64,000 nucleotides of DNA, from assembly GCA_026397915.1 (NCBI GenBank), contig JAPLTX010000024.1:95348-159347 (forward strand). Reading direction: 5' to 3'. Position 1 is the stretch's first letter, and the number at the start of each line of letters is the position of its first letter. The position numbers and the translations under genes are program-made. Below the pieces are notes generated by a model. It was not told where the DNA came from. It saw nothing but the letters and a program-made list of their open reading frames with translations, and ran no database searches. Source of the DNA: Verrucomicrobiota bacterium (GTDB taxonomy: Bacteria; Verrucomicrobiota; Verrucomicrobiia; CAIQCK01). Below are positions 9,239 to 17,324 of this stretch, in pieces.

Positions 9239-10182
9239 ACCTCGACCCGCTCAACTTCCTGGGGCAAACGCTGGCGCTGCTGCTGCTCGCGCCGCTGTTG
9301 AGCGGCTGCATCAAGAACTGGAAGGCCAAGCTCCAGAACCGCCGCGGCCCGCGCCCGTGGCAGGTCTATTTCGACATCGCCAAGTTCCTGCGCAAGGACA
9401 TGGTCATCTCCGAGCACGCGTCGTGGGTCTTTTCATTTGCGCCTTACGTAGTCTTCCTGACGGCGCTGCTGGCGGGCCTGATGGTGCCGATGATCAACGC
9501 GCCCGCGCCGTTGCGCCTCTTCGGCGGCGTGCTGGCGGTGGTCGGGTTGCTGGCGCTGGGGCGCTTCTTCCTCGCGCTGGGCGGACTCGATCCGGCCAGT
9601 GCTTTTGGCGGTATGGGCAGCAGCCGCGAGATGACCATTTCCGCCATCGCCGAGCCTGCCATGATGCTGGCGATTTTCACCGTGGCCATCACCGCAGGTT
9701 CCACCGACCTGAGCCAGATTGCCCAAAGCACGCAGAGCGCAACTTGGAAACTCTTGAACCCGGCGCACGTCCTGGCGTTCGCGGCGATGTTCGTCGTGTT
9801 GCTGGCGGAGACGGGGCGCATCCCCGTGGACAATCCGGCCACACATCTGGAACTGACGATGATTCACGAGGCGATGCTGCTGGAATACTCAGGCCGTTAC
9901 CTCGCATTCATGGAGTGGGGCGCGTCCATCAAACAACTGGTGCTGATGACGTTGCTGGTGAACGTGTTCTTCCCGGTGGGCTTGGCGGGGCCGCAGGCCT
10001 CGGTGGCCGCGCTGGGAATCAGTCTGGCGGCTTACTTGGCCAAACTGCTGGCCCTTTCGGCCGTGGTCGTGGTCGTGGAAACCACGAATGCCAAGATGCG
10101 GCTGTTCCGTGTTCCCGACCTGCTTAGCACGGCCTTCGTGCTGGCGGCATTGGCGTTGCTTTCCACTTTTTTGTTTCAGTGA
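9235..10182 (+). CDS. HyfC-like (NuoH-type) membrane subunit, complex 2
   Basis: A 315-residue protein of the NuoH/HyfC family. The true start is the ATG at 9235 that overlaps the preceding stop; the longer frame from 8914 only reads through the HyfB-like gene. The family loop QNRRGPRPWQVYFDIAKFL and the acidic loop AETGRIPVDNPATHLELTMI are clear. The latter is closer to textbook HyfC than the complex 1 copy (AENCRVPFDDP). It ends in a GTGA overlap with the HyfE-like gene. It links the iron-sulfur arm to the membrane arm. Confidence 0.9.
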   Translation: MNLDPLNFLGQTLALLLLAPLLSGCIKNWKAKLQNRRGPRPWQVYFDIAKFLRKDMVISEHASWVFSFAPYVVFLTALLAGLMVPMINAPAPLRLFGGVLAVVGLLALGRFFLALGGLDPASAFGGMGSSREMTISAIAEPAMMLAIFTVAITAGSTDLSQIAQSTQSATWKLLNPAHVLAFAAMFVVLLAETGRIPVDNPATHLELTMIHEAMLLEYSGRYLAFMEWGASIKQLVLMTLLVNVFFPVGLAGPQASVAALGISLAAYLAKLLALSAVVVVVETTNAKMRLFRVPDLLSTAFVLAALALLSTFLFQ

Positions 10183-10856
10183 ACATGCACCCTCCCACCA
10201 CTCTCGAAATCAGTTCGCAGGTCATCCCGCTGATGGCCACGCTGATGCTGGTCGTGCAACTGCTCCTGATCGCCCAGCGCATGCTGCTCACCAACATCCG
10301 GCTCTTTGCCATTCAATCGCTGTTGCTCTCCGGCATCGCTGCGGTCGTGGCGTTTAATTACAACGCCAGCCACGTCTATGTCGTCGCGGTGCTGACGTTC
10401 ATTGGCAAAGTGGTCTTCCTGCCTTGGCTGTTGAACCGCCTGGTGCACCGCATCCAAATCCACCAAGATGTCGAGCCGCTGCTCAACGCCCCCTCCTCGA
10501 TGTTGATTTGTGCGGCGCTGACGCTGCTGGGCTACAGCGTCACGCGGCCTTTCACCTCGCTTGAGAAGCTCGGCAACAACACCCTCGCCATCGCTCTGGC
10601 GCTTCTGTTGACCGGCTTCTTTCTTATGATCAACCGCCGCAAAGCCCTGACGCAGGTGTTGGCGCTGCTGACGGTGGAAAATGGTGTGATGCTCGCGGCG
10701 GTGGCTCTCACCACCTACGGCATGCCGCTGGTGGTCGAACTCGGCATCTTCTTCGATGTGATGGTGGCGGTGATGGTGCTGGGCATTCTGGTCTATCGCA
10801 TCCGCGAGAACTTCGACTCGATGGACACCGGCAAGCTGGATCAGTTGAAAGGCTGA
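10179..10856 (+). CDS. HyfE-like small membrane subunit, complex 2
   Basis: A 225-residue hydrophobic HyfE/NuoK-like subunit. It starts at a GTG overlapping the previous stop; the ATG at 10185 is an alternative two codons later. Features include the TLTLLGYSVTRPF-type helices and a C-terminus IRENFDSMDTGKLDQLKG that matches the complex 1 paralogue. One base separates its stop from the next ATG. It is a membrane-arm component with no redox motifs. Confidence 0.86.
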   Translation: MNMHPPTTLEISSQVIPLMATLMLVVQLLLIAQRMLLTNIRLFAIQSLLLSGIAAVVAFNYNASHVYVVAVLTFIGKVVFLPWLLNRLVHRIQIHQDVEPLLNAPSSMLICAALTLLGYSVTRPFTSLEKLGNNTLAIALALLLTGFFLMINRRKALTQVLALLTVENGVMLAAVALTTYGMPLVVELGIFFDVMVAVMVLGILVYRIRENFDSMDTGKLDQLKG

Positions 10857-10857
10857 C

Positions 10858-12348
10858 ATGCTGCTGCTCACACCCATCCTGCTCGTCCCGCTCAGCGTGG
10901 CACTCTTGTGCCTCCTCGTGCCCTCGCGGCGCGTCATGGCTGCGCTGGGCGTGCTGGCCTTCGCGACGACGCTGGGACTGGGCATCGCGCTGCTGCACGA
11001 GGTTCTGGCGCGCGGCGTGGTGAGGGAGTGGAGCGAATTTCTTTCCGCGGACGCCTTGAGCGCATGGATGGTGCTGCTTATTTCGGTTGTTTCTCTTGCG
11101 ACTTCGCTTTACGCCGGGCGCTACTTCGAGCGCGACATGGCGGCGGGTGTAATCACGATGGGACGGGTGCGCGAGTTCTTTGTGCTCACGCCGCTGTTCG
11201 GGACGGGCATGTTCCTGGTGGTGCTGGCCAACAACTTGGGCGTGATGTGGGCGGCGGTCGAGGGCACTGCGCTCTCCTCCGTGTTGCTGGTGGCGCTCTA
11301 CAACCGCCGGAACTCCCTCGAAGCGGCTTGGAAATACGTCATCCTCGGCAGCTTGGGGTTGGCGCTGGCGTTGCTCGGCACCGTGTTTGTCTATGCCGCC
11401 GCCTGCAAGAGTCACCCGGATTCGCTGCCCAGTTTCAACTGGTCGTATTTGATGAGCGTGGCGCGCCAACTCGACCCGCTTCAGCTCAAGCTGGCGTTTG
11501 TGTTCGTCTTTGTCGGCTACGGCACGAAGGCCGGTTTTGCGCCCATGCACACGTGGCTGCCCGACGCGCACAGCGAAGCGCCGTCGCCCACCAGTGCCAT
11601 GCTGTCGGGCGTGTCGCTCAAGATTGCGCTCTACGCGCTGCTGCGGTTTCACATTCTCACCACCGCGTGCCTCGACGGCGGCCCGGACGCCGGCTTCAGC
11701 GGGCACTTGCTGCTGGGCTTTGGCCTCTTCTCCATGCTGCTGGCGCCATCGTTCATTCTGGTGCAGAGGAATCTCAAACGGATGCTCGCCTATTCGAGCC
11801 TCGAACACATGGGTCTGATCTGCACCGGCATCGCCCTCAACTCACCGTTGACCATTTTCGGCGCGCTGCTGCACATGGGCTATCACGCGTTGACCAAGCC
11901 GGTGTTGTTCTTCGCAGCGGGCAACATCCATCAAACCTTTCACTCGCTTGAATTCCGCGTCATCGGGCCTGGCGTGGGGAAGGTGCTGCCCGTCACGGTT
12001 GTGTTGATGGGCCTGGCCGCGCTGTCCGCTGTAGGTCTGCCGCCGTTCGGGCTGTTCTTCAGCGAACTAACCATCATCAGCGGCGGCTTGGCGGCTCATC
12101 AAATTACCGTCAGCGTCGTCATCTTGGTGGCACTGCTGGCTTCGTTCTGCGGCATCCTCCAACAACTCACCCGCATCCTGTTGGGCGCTCGCAAGCCGGG
12201 CGACCATCCCACTGATGCGCGCCGGTCGGACGGCGTGCCGGCGATGACACTGTTGCTCGGCAGCCTGCTGCTCTTCAGCGTGTGGCTGCCCGCGCCGTTG
12301 CTGGAACTGATGCATCAGGCCGCGGCCATCATCGGAGGCAAACCATGA
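10858..12348 (+). CDS. HyfF-like antiporter-type membrane subunit, complex 2
   Basis: A 496-residue NuoN/HyfF-like ion-translocating subunit. It has the acidic TM5 context (WAAVEGTALSSVLLVALYN), a TM7 lysine (GYGTKAGFAPMHTWLPDAHS), RNLKRMLAYSSLEHMGLICT, and HMGYHALTKPVLFFAAGNIH. It is paralogous to the gene at 3450. The stop overlaps the next ATG as ATGA, and a GGAGG-like ribosome-binding site precedes that ATG. Together with the HyfB-like subunit it gives complex 2 two probable ion channels. Confidence 0.88.
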   Translation: MLLLTPILLVPLSVALLCLLVPSRRVMAALGVLAFATTLGLGIALLHEVLARGVVREWSEFLSADALSAWMVLLISVVSLATSLYAGRYFERDMAAGVITMGRVREFFVLTPLFGTGMFLVVLANNLGVMWAAVEGTALSSVLLVALYNRRNSLEAAWKYVILGSLGLALALLGTVFVYAAACKSHPDSLPSFNWSYLMSVARQLDPLQLKLAFVFVFVGYGTKAGFAPMHTWLPDAHSEAPSPTSAMLSGVSLKIALYALLRFHILTTACLDGGPDAGFSGHLLLGFGLFSMLLAPSFILVQRNLKRMLAYSSLEHMGLICTGIALNSPLTIFGALLHMGYHALTKPVLFFAAGNIHQTFHSLEFRVIGPGVGKVLPVTVVLMGLAALSAVGLPPFGLFFSELTIISGGLAAHQITVSVVILVALLASFCGILQQLTRILLGARKPGDHPTDARRSDGVPAMTLLLGSLLLFSVWLPAPLLELMHQAAAIIGGKP

Positions 12349-13949
12349 ACCCGTCGGACGTTTTCCCCGAGCTTCAACCCATCCTCGAAGAAGTCACCAA
12401 ACGCTTCAACGGGCGGATTGAATCCTCGTTCGCGCCGCGCCTCAACGAGGTCTATTTCCACGCCCGGATGGACTTCGTCTCCGGCTTCTGCGCTCATCTC
12501 TTTCGCAAGTGGGGCGGCCGCCTCGTCAGCGTGTTTGCCGACGACGCGCGCGCCGGCACTGGCGTGTTCCACCTCTACTACGTGATGGCGCTCGACGCGG
12601 CGCACGGTTTCTTCATCCTGCGCGTGCCGATCTCGCCCGAGACGCCGGAGTTCCTTTCGCTCACCGACGCCATGCCCGCGGTGAACTGGCAGGAGCGTGA
12701 AATTCAGGATCTGTTCGGCCTGAAACTGCGCGGTCATCCCAACGCGCGTCGTTGCGCCCTGCACGACGACTGGCCGGAAGTTTATCCGCTGCGCAAGGAT
12801 TTCGACCTGCGAACGGTCCTGCCGCCATTCCAAGGTGTGCGGCACAAGTTCCGCGAGGTCGAGGGCGAAGGCGTCTTTCAAGTGCCGGTCGGGCCGGTCC
12901 ACGCCGGCATCATCGAACCGGGCCATTTCCTCTTCAGCGTCGCGGGCGAGCCGGTGCTCTACTTGCAGCTCCGCATGTTCTACGTCCACAAAGGCACGGA
13001 GAAGCTGTTCGAGAGTCTCCCCATCCCGCACGGCGTCCGGCTCGCGGAAAGTATTTCCGGCGACTCGAGTTTCGCCCACGCGACAGCCTTCTGTCATGCG
13101 GTCGAGCGCGCCGCTGGTGTCGAGCCGCCGCCGCGCGCCCGCGCGCTCCGCACCGTTTGCCTCGAACTGGAACGGCTCTACAATCACATCGCCGATGTCG
13201 GCGCGATTTGCACCGATGTGGCGTTTGTCACCGCGCACATGCATGCAATGCGGCTCAAGGAGCGCATCCTGCGCGTCAACGAACAACTCACCGGCAACCG
13301 GCTGCTGCGCGGCATGGCCTGTTTGGGCGGCGTGCGGTTTGATTTCAACGCCGACCAACTTCGCGCCATCGGCCAGCTCGCGGATGAACTGGAGCGTGAG
13401 TTCAACGACCTGATCAAACTGACCAGCGACAACTCCGGCTTGCTCGACCGCCTGGAAGGCACCGGTGTGCTCACACCCAAAGTCGCCCGCGACCTCGGCG
13501 TGGTGGGCATTGCCGGCCGCGCCTCCGGCTTCGACCACGACCTGCGCCGCGATTTCCCGCACGCGTTTTACGATCAGGTGCAGTTCACAGTCCCCGTCTT
13601 CACTGACGGGGACGTGCAATGCCGGTTCGACGTGCGTCGCGATGAAGTGTTCCAGTCTCTCGCCATTCTCCGCCAAGTGATGGGGAAACTGCCCGCCGGC
13701 CCGATTGCCGTTCCGGTGGGCGAGGTGCCGCCGGACCGCGTCGCGCTCGGCTACGTCGAAGGTTGGCGGGGCGAGATCTTTCACTGGATCCACACCGCGC
13801 CGGGCAATCGCCTGTCGCGCTGCAAAATCAAAGACCCGTCGTTGCAGAACTGGCCGGCGCTGAGCGAGGCCATCCTGGGCAACATCATCCCGGATTTCCC
13901 GGTCGTGAACAAAAGCTTCAACCTGTCTTATTCCGGAACGGACCGCTGA
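12345..13949 (+). CDS. HyfG-like (NuoCD-like) large subunit lacking all Ni-Fe ligands, complex 2
   Basis: A 534-residue protein. Residues 1-160 are a good NuoC/HyfG N-terminal domain (QEREIQDLFGLKLRGHP; DDWPEVYPLRKDF). The rest is a NuoD/hydrogenase large subunit (VGPVHAGIIEPGHFLFSVAG; LELERLYNHIADVG). The CGxC site reads S238-G-D-S241 and the DPCxxC site reads D-P-S499-L-Q-N502, so all four Ni-Fe ligands are replaced, as in its complex 1 paralogue. The start is the ATG overlapping the HyfF-like stop. The C-terminal tail shares NKSFNLSY with complex 1. The fold call is certain; the catalysed reaction is unknown. Confidence 0.9.
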   Translation: MNPSDVFPELQPILEEVTKRFNGRIESSFAPRLNEVYFHARMDFVSGFCAHLFRKWGGRLVSVFADDARAGTGVFHLYYVMALDAAHGFFILRVPISPETPEFLSLTDAMPAVNWQEREIQDLFGLKLRGHPNARRCALHDDWPEVYPLRKDFDLRTVLPPFQGVRHKFREVEGEGVFQVPVGPVHAGIIEPGHFLFSVAGEPVLYLQLRMFYVHKGTEKLFESLPIPHGVRLAESISGDSSFAHATAFCHAVERAAGVEPPPRARALRTVCLELERLYNHIADVGAICTDVAFVTAHMHAMRLKERILRVNEQLTGNRLLRGMACLGGVRFDFNADQLRAIGQLADELEREFNDLIKLTSDNSGLLDRLEGTGVLTPKVARDLGVVGIAGRASGFDHDLRRDFPHAFYDQVQFTVPVFTDGDVQCRFDVRRDEVFQSLAILRQVMGKLPAGPIAVPVGEVPPDRVALGYVEGWRGEIFHWIHTAPGNRLSRCKIKDPSLQNWPALSEAILGNIIPDFPVVNKSFNLSYSGTDR

Positions 13950-13951
13950 TC

Positions 13952-14797
13952 ATGTTTGGAATCATTAGCAAGAGCTTGAAGACCGGCGTTGTCACGACCG
14001 GCTACCCGGACACGCCGGCGGAAGTGTCGAGTCACGCGCGCGGCAAGCCGCAGATTGACTGGGCTGGCTGGAAGGACGCCCGCCCCGCGGCAGCCGTTTG
14101 CCCCACCGGCGCCATCGAAACGCGGGACGAGTCCGGCGCCCGCGCGGTCACGCTCGATCTCGGCAAGTGCATCTTCTGCGGGTTGTGCGCCGACGTGGAC
14201 CCGGCCATCCGCATGACGAACCAGCGCGCACTCGCCGCCCCCTCCCGCGAAAGCCTGCGGCAGACCGCCCGGTATGGGTTGAACGCCGACGGCACCCAGC
14301 AACCGTTGCTGGCAGCGCCCGCCGCGTCGGACGCGAAACCTGAGTCCCTCGAAACCGTCGGCCGGCAACTCCGCGCGCGCATTCAAGCGGTGCTGGGCCG
14401 CTCGCTTCACATCCGCGAAGTGGACGCCGGCTCCTGCAACGGCTGCGAAGTTGAAATCCACGGCCTCAACAGTCCGGTCTATGACATCGAGCGGTTCGGC
14501 ATTCACTTCGTCGCCTCGCCGCGCCACGCCGACATGCTGCTCGTGACCGGTCCGGTAACGCGCAACATGGAGTTGGCGCTCAAGAAAACCTACGACGCCA
14601 CGCCCGATCCGCGCCTCGTCGTCGCCGTGGGCGCGTGCGGTTGCAGCGCCGGCATCTTCGGCCGGAACTACGCCACTTGCGGCGCCGTGGACGCCGTCAT
14701 CCCGGTGGACCTCTACATTCCCGGCTGCCCGCCGCATCCGTTGGTGATCCTCGACGGCCTGCTGCGCCTGCTCGGCAGGCTCGAAGACCGGCGCTGA
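13952..14797 (+). CDS. Fused half-ferredoxin and HyfI/NuoB-like small subunit, complex 2
   Basis: A 281-residue iron-sulfur fusion, paralogous to the gene at 6386. In its ferredoxin part only C50 (AVCPTGAI) of the first motif remains. The second motif keeps C73, C76 and C79, but the fourth position is D83. The surviving set (three of motif 2 plus the last of motif 1) is exactly what binds one cluster, so one [4Fe-4S] cluster is kept and the other is lost. The NuoB-like part has C162 and C165 (CNGCEVE), C229 and C259 (GCPPHP). The start is the ATG at 13952, two bases after the HyfG-like stop. This closes the roughly 14.8 kb run. Confidence 0.87.
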   Translation: MFGIISKSLKTGVVTTGYPDTPAEVSSHARGKPQIDWAGWKDARPAAAVCPTGAIETRDESGARAVTLDLGKCIFCGLCADVDPAIRMTNQRALAAPSRESLRQTARYGLNADGTQQPLLAAPAASDAKPESLETVGRQLRARIQAVLGRSLHIREVDAGSCNGCEVEIHGLNSPVYDIERFGIHFVASPRHADMLLVTGPVTRNMELALKKTYDATPDPRLVVAVGACGCSAGIFGRNYATCGAVDAVIPVDLYIPGCPPHPLVILDGLLRLLGRLEDRR

Positions 14798-14798
14798 G

Positions 14799-14812
14799 CC
14801 GGTAAAAACCGG
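14799..14812 (+). other. Short hairpin after the hydrogenase-related operon
   Basis: CCGGT-AAAA-ACCGG forms a perfect 5-bp stem right after the last operon stop. No T-run follows, so it is not a standard intrinsic terminator. It may mark a processing site. Confidence 0.35.
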
Positions 14813-14854
14813 TGCTGGCTTGCGCGTGGCGAATCGTGTTAAGGAACGCGGAGC

Positions 14855-16549
14855 ATGGAACAAGCCGGACCACATCCAACGCACGACGGTTCGGACCAAC
14901 TGCGACGGTTCGGTCCCGCGCTTTTGGTGGCGCTGGCGTTTCTGTTGCTCTTGCCCGCCAACAACATCATCCCGCTGATTGACCGCGACGAGCCGCGGTT
15001 CGCGCGGGCCACGCAGGAAATGACCGAGCGTGAGGACTGGATCGTGCCTTACTTCAACGGTGAATACCGCTTCGACAAACCGATCCTGATCTACTGGCTG
15101 ATGCGGCCCTGCTACGCGTTGCTCGGTGCCAACGAATTCAGTGCGCGGCTGCCGTCGGTAATTTGCTCAGCGTTGCTGGTATGGCTGACGTTTCACGTCG
15201 GCGCACGCTGGTTTTCAGTGACAGTGGGATTCGCGGCCGGGTTCGCCTTGTTGACATGTCTGCAAATGTTGATCCACGGCCGGCTGGCAGTAGCGGACAT
15301 GCCGATGGTGTTGTGTGTGCTGCTGGCACACTACGCAGTGTTTGAACTGCTGCACGAGGAATCGCCGCGCGACCAGCGACGGTGGTTTTGGTTGTTCTAC
15401 GGCGCGATGGGTGTCGGCTTTCTCGCCAAAGGTCCGGTCGCGATCGCAATCCCTGCGCTGACGTTGCTCATCTATCGGTTTGTCTTCTGGCGTCACCCAC
15501 TGCCGTGGCGATGGCTGAAGCTAGCGTGGGGAATTCCGTTGGTGCTGGCGATCATCGCGGTGTGGGGCATTCCCGCACTGGTGCGGACGCACGGCTTGTT
15601 CTGGCGCATCGGCATCGGCGAGCACATCGTCGCGCGCGGGCACGAGTCGTTCCAAGGCCACGGCTCGTGGGCGCCGTATTATTATCTGGTCGCCGGACTG
15701 TTCAGCCTGTTCCCGTGGATCATTTTTGCGGGCGACGGCGTGCAAGCTGTGCGCCGCGGCTGGAACGCGAAGAACGCGTTTCTACTTTCGTGGGCGGCGG
15801 GCACCTATGTGCTGTTCACCTGCTACCTGACGAAGCTGCCGCACTACGTGTTGCCGGCGTTTCCGGCGTTGTTCCTGATGCTCGGCCAAGCGTTTGAGCC
15901 GGGCGTAACGCTGGCGCGATGGTCGAAGGTGTGGTTTTACTTCGCAAGTTCATTGTTCTGGTTCGTGGGCGGCGCACTGCTCATGGCTGCACTGGGCGGC
16001 GAGTTTGAGGGAACTTTCGTCTGGTTGCGTTGGGGGTTGTATGGCGCGGCAGGCATTGTTTTTTCACTGATGTTCCTTGGGCTGCTCTGGCATCCAGTTC
16101 GTCGGGCCGCTTCGGCGTTGCCACTGATCTGTCTGGTTCTGAGCACGATGGTTCTCGGCATAAGTCTACGGCAAATCACGCCCGCCACCCAACTGCAACC
16201 GCTGTTCCAACAGTTGCCACGCGGCACGAAGTGCGCGTGCCTCGACTTCGGCGAACCGAGTCTCATCTTCTACGCCGCCCGGCGGTGGGAGATGGCCGCT
16301 GATGTCAATGCCCTCGCCGCGTTTCTTGCTGAGCCAGGCCCGCGCGTCGCAATCTGCCAGGAACGTGAGTTGCGACTGGGCGATTACGTCAAGCGGTTGC
16401 GGGGCAAGGAGGTGAAGTCGTTAGACGGGAGCGACTCCTCCAAACAACTGGCGGTTCTGGATGCCAGCGGTTGCCAGCGGCGCGACGTGCAAGGTTTCAA
16501 CTCCGCTCGCGGGAGCTGGGTCTGGCTGCGGGTGTATTACCGGCTTTAG
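14855..16549 (+). CDS. ArnT-like family 39 glycosyltransferase
   Basis: A 564-residue integral membrane glycosyltransferase of the GT39/ArnT (PMT_2) type, which moves a sugar from a polyprenyl-phosphate donor to a lipid or protein on the periplasmic side. The N-terminal acidic motif IDRDEPRFARATQEM (about residue 43) and FDKPILIYWL are typical. About ten or eleven hydrophobic helices follow, then a soluble C-terminal domain from about 440. The start ATG is preceded by a purine-rich AAGGAACGCGGAG. Its last 53 bases overlap the convergent PAP2 phosphatase gene. The substrate cannot be told from sequence; lipid A modification is one option. Confidence 0.82.
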   Translation: MEQAGPHPTHDGSDQLRRFGPALLVALAFLLLLPANNIIPLIDRDEPRFARATQEMTEREDWIVPYFNGEYRFDKPILIYWLMRPCYALLGANEFSARLPSVICSALLVWLTFHVGARWFSVTVGFAAGFALLTCLQMLIHGRLAVADMPMVLCVLLAHYAVFELLHEESPRDQRRWFWLFYGAMGVGFLAKGPVAIAIPALTLLIYRFVFWRHPLPWRWLKLAWGIPLVLAIIAVWGIPALVRTHGLFWRIGIGEHIVARGHESFQGHGSWAPYYYLVAGLFSLFPWIIFAGDGVQAVRRGWNAKNAFLLSWAAGTYVLFTCYLTKLPHYVLPAFPALFLMLGQAFEPGVTLARWSKVWFYFASSLFWFVGGALLMAALGGEFEGTFVWLRWGLYGAAGIVFSLMFLGLLWHPVRRAASALPLICLVLSTMVLGISLRQITPATQLQPLFQQLPRGTKCACLDFGEPSLIFYAARRWEMAADVNALAAFLAEPGPRVAICQERELRLGDYVKRLRGKEVKSLDGSDSSKQLAVLDASGCQRRDVQGFNSARGSWVWLRVYYRL

Positions 16550-17222
16550 CTTCGTCTTCCCGCCGGCAGCGGCGCGCAGCGAAGCCTAAGACGACGCCGT
16601 TCAGCGAACCCACCCACGCGCCCACCCAGACATCGGAAGAATAATGGCTGCGCTGGCAAATCCGCGACCAGCCGACCCCGGCCGCGCCCGCCAGCAACGG
16701 CACGCCCACCGGCGGCAACGCCACCGCCAGCACGCCCGCTGTGGCAAACGCCGTCGTCGTGTGGGCCGAAGGGAAGCTGAAGTAATCGCGATGGAAATGC
16801 GGCCCGTATAAGCCATCCGGCAGTCCCACGCCCGGACGCGGCCGCCCCGTCGCGAAACGCACGATGTCCACCTCGATGCCCGCCACGCTTGCGCCCAGCA
16901 AGCACGCCAGCGCCGCTACGCGCCAGAACGGCCGCCGCAACGCCACACCCGCCAACCACAATGTTGCCGAGATAATGAGCGTGCCGGTCCAGTAATCGCC
17001 CCACTTGCTGAACAGCGTCGCGATCCTGTGCCAAGGCTCGTCGCAACCTGAGACAAGATTGCTCCACGCGCGATCATGCGGCAGGATCAGCGCGCAACCC
17101 ACCGCCGTCACCACGAGCAGCAACGACAGCGTCACCCATCGCTCGTGCGCGATACGGCCAGCCTGTGCCAGGAGGCGTTGGACAGTCTTGAACATTGTTT
17201 GACGCGCACCATAGCCGTCCAT
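16497..17222 (-). CDS. PAP2-family membrane phosphatase
   Basis: A 241-residue membrane protein with the three acid-phosphatase motifs of the PAP2 superfamily: RFATGRPRPG (usually KxxxxxxRP), FPSAHTTTAFA (PSGH-type) and SRICQRSHYSSDV (SRxxxxxHxxxD). It probably removes phosphate from undecaprenyl pyrophosphate or another lipid phosphate in the periplasm. The start is uncertain: the ATG at 17222 or the one nine codons later (17195). It is convergent with and overlaps the glycosyltransferase gene. That pairing would suit polyprenyl-phosphate recycling, which is an inference. Confidence 0.82.
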   Translation of the reverse strand: MDGYGARQTMFKTVQRLLAQAGRIAHERWVTLSLLLVVTAVGCALILPHDRAWSNLVSGCDEPWHRIATLFSKWGDYWTGTLIISATLWLAGVALRRPFWRVAALACLLGASVAGIEVDIVRFATGRPRPGVGLPDGLYGPHFHRDYFSFPSAHTTTAFATAGVLAVALPPVGVPLLAGAAGVGWSRICQRSHYSSDVWVGAWVGSLNGVVLGFAARRCRREDEAKAGNTPAARPSSRERS

Positions 17223-17290
17223 GTCGGGCGAGACAACCGGGAACTGTCGCGAGGTTGAAATGAAAATTTTTGTGGCGAAGTCGTGGGTGT

Positions 17291-17304
17291 GGCACTAGTG
17301 TGCC
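17291..17304 (+). promoter_or_regulatory. Inverted repeat just upstream of uvrA
   Basis: GGCAC-TAGT-GTGCC is a perfect 5-bp inverted repeat with a 4-base centre, 20 bases before the preferred uvrA ATG. It could be an operator. It does not match the TGTTC-N4-GAACA LexA pattern reported for Verrucomicrobia. Confidence 0.3.
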
Positions 17305-17324
17305 AAATTCGACAAATTGCACAA

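Noticed and set aside
12315..13793. 492-codon open frame antisense to the second HyfG-like gene
   Set aside because: It mirrors a conserved coding frame; its composition is typical of a reverse-complement shadow.
2..14797. A functional [NiFe] hydrogenase 4 / formate hydrogenlyase
   Set aside because: All four Ni-Fe cysteine ligands are missing in both large subunits, and no formate dehydrogenase gene is present.
17185..17324. An SOS (LexA) box upstream of uvrA
   Set aside because: Only a GAACA half-site is seen near 17191; the full TGTTC-N4-GAACA palindrome is absent.
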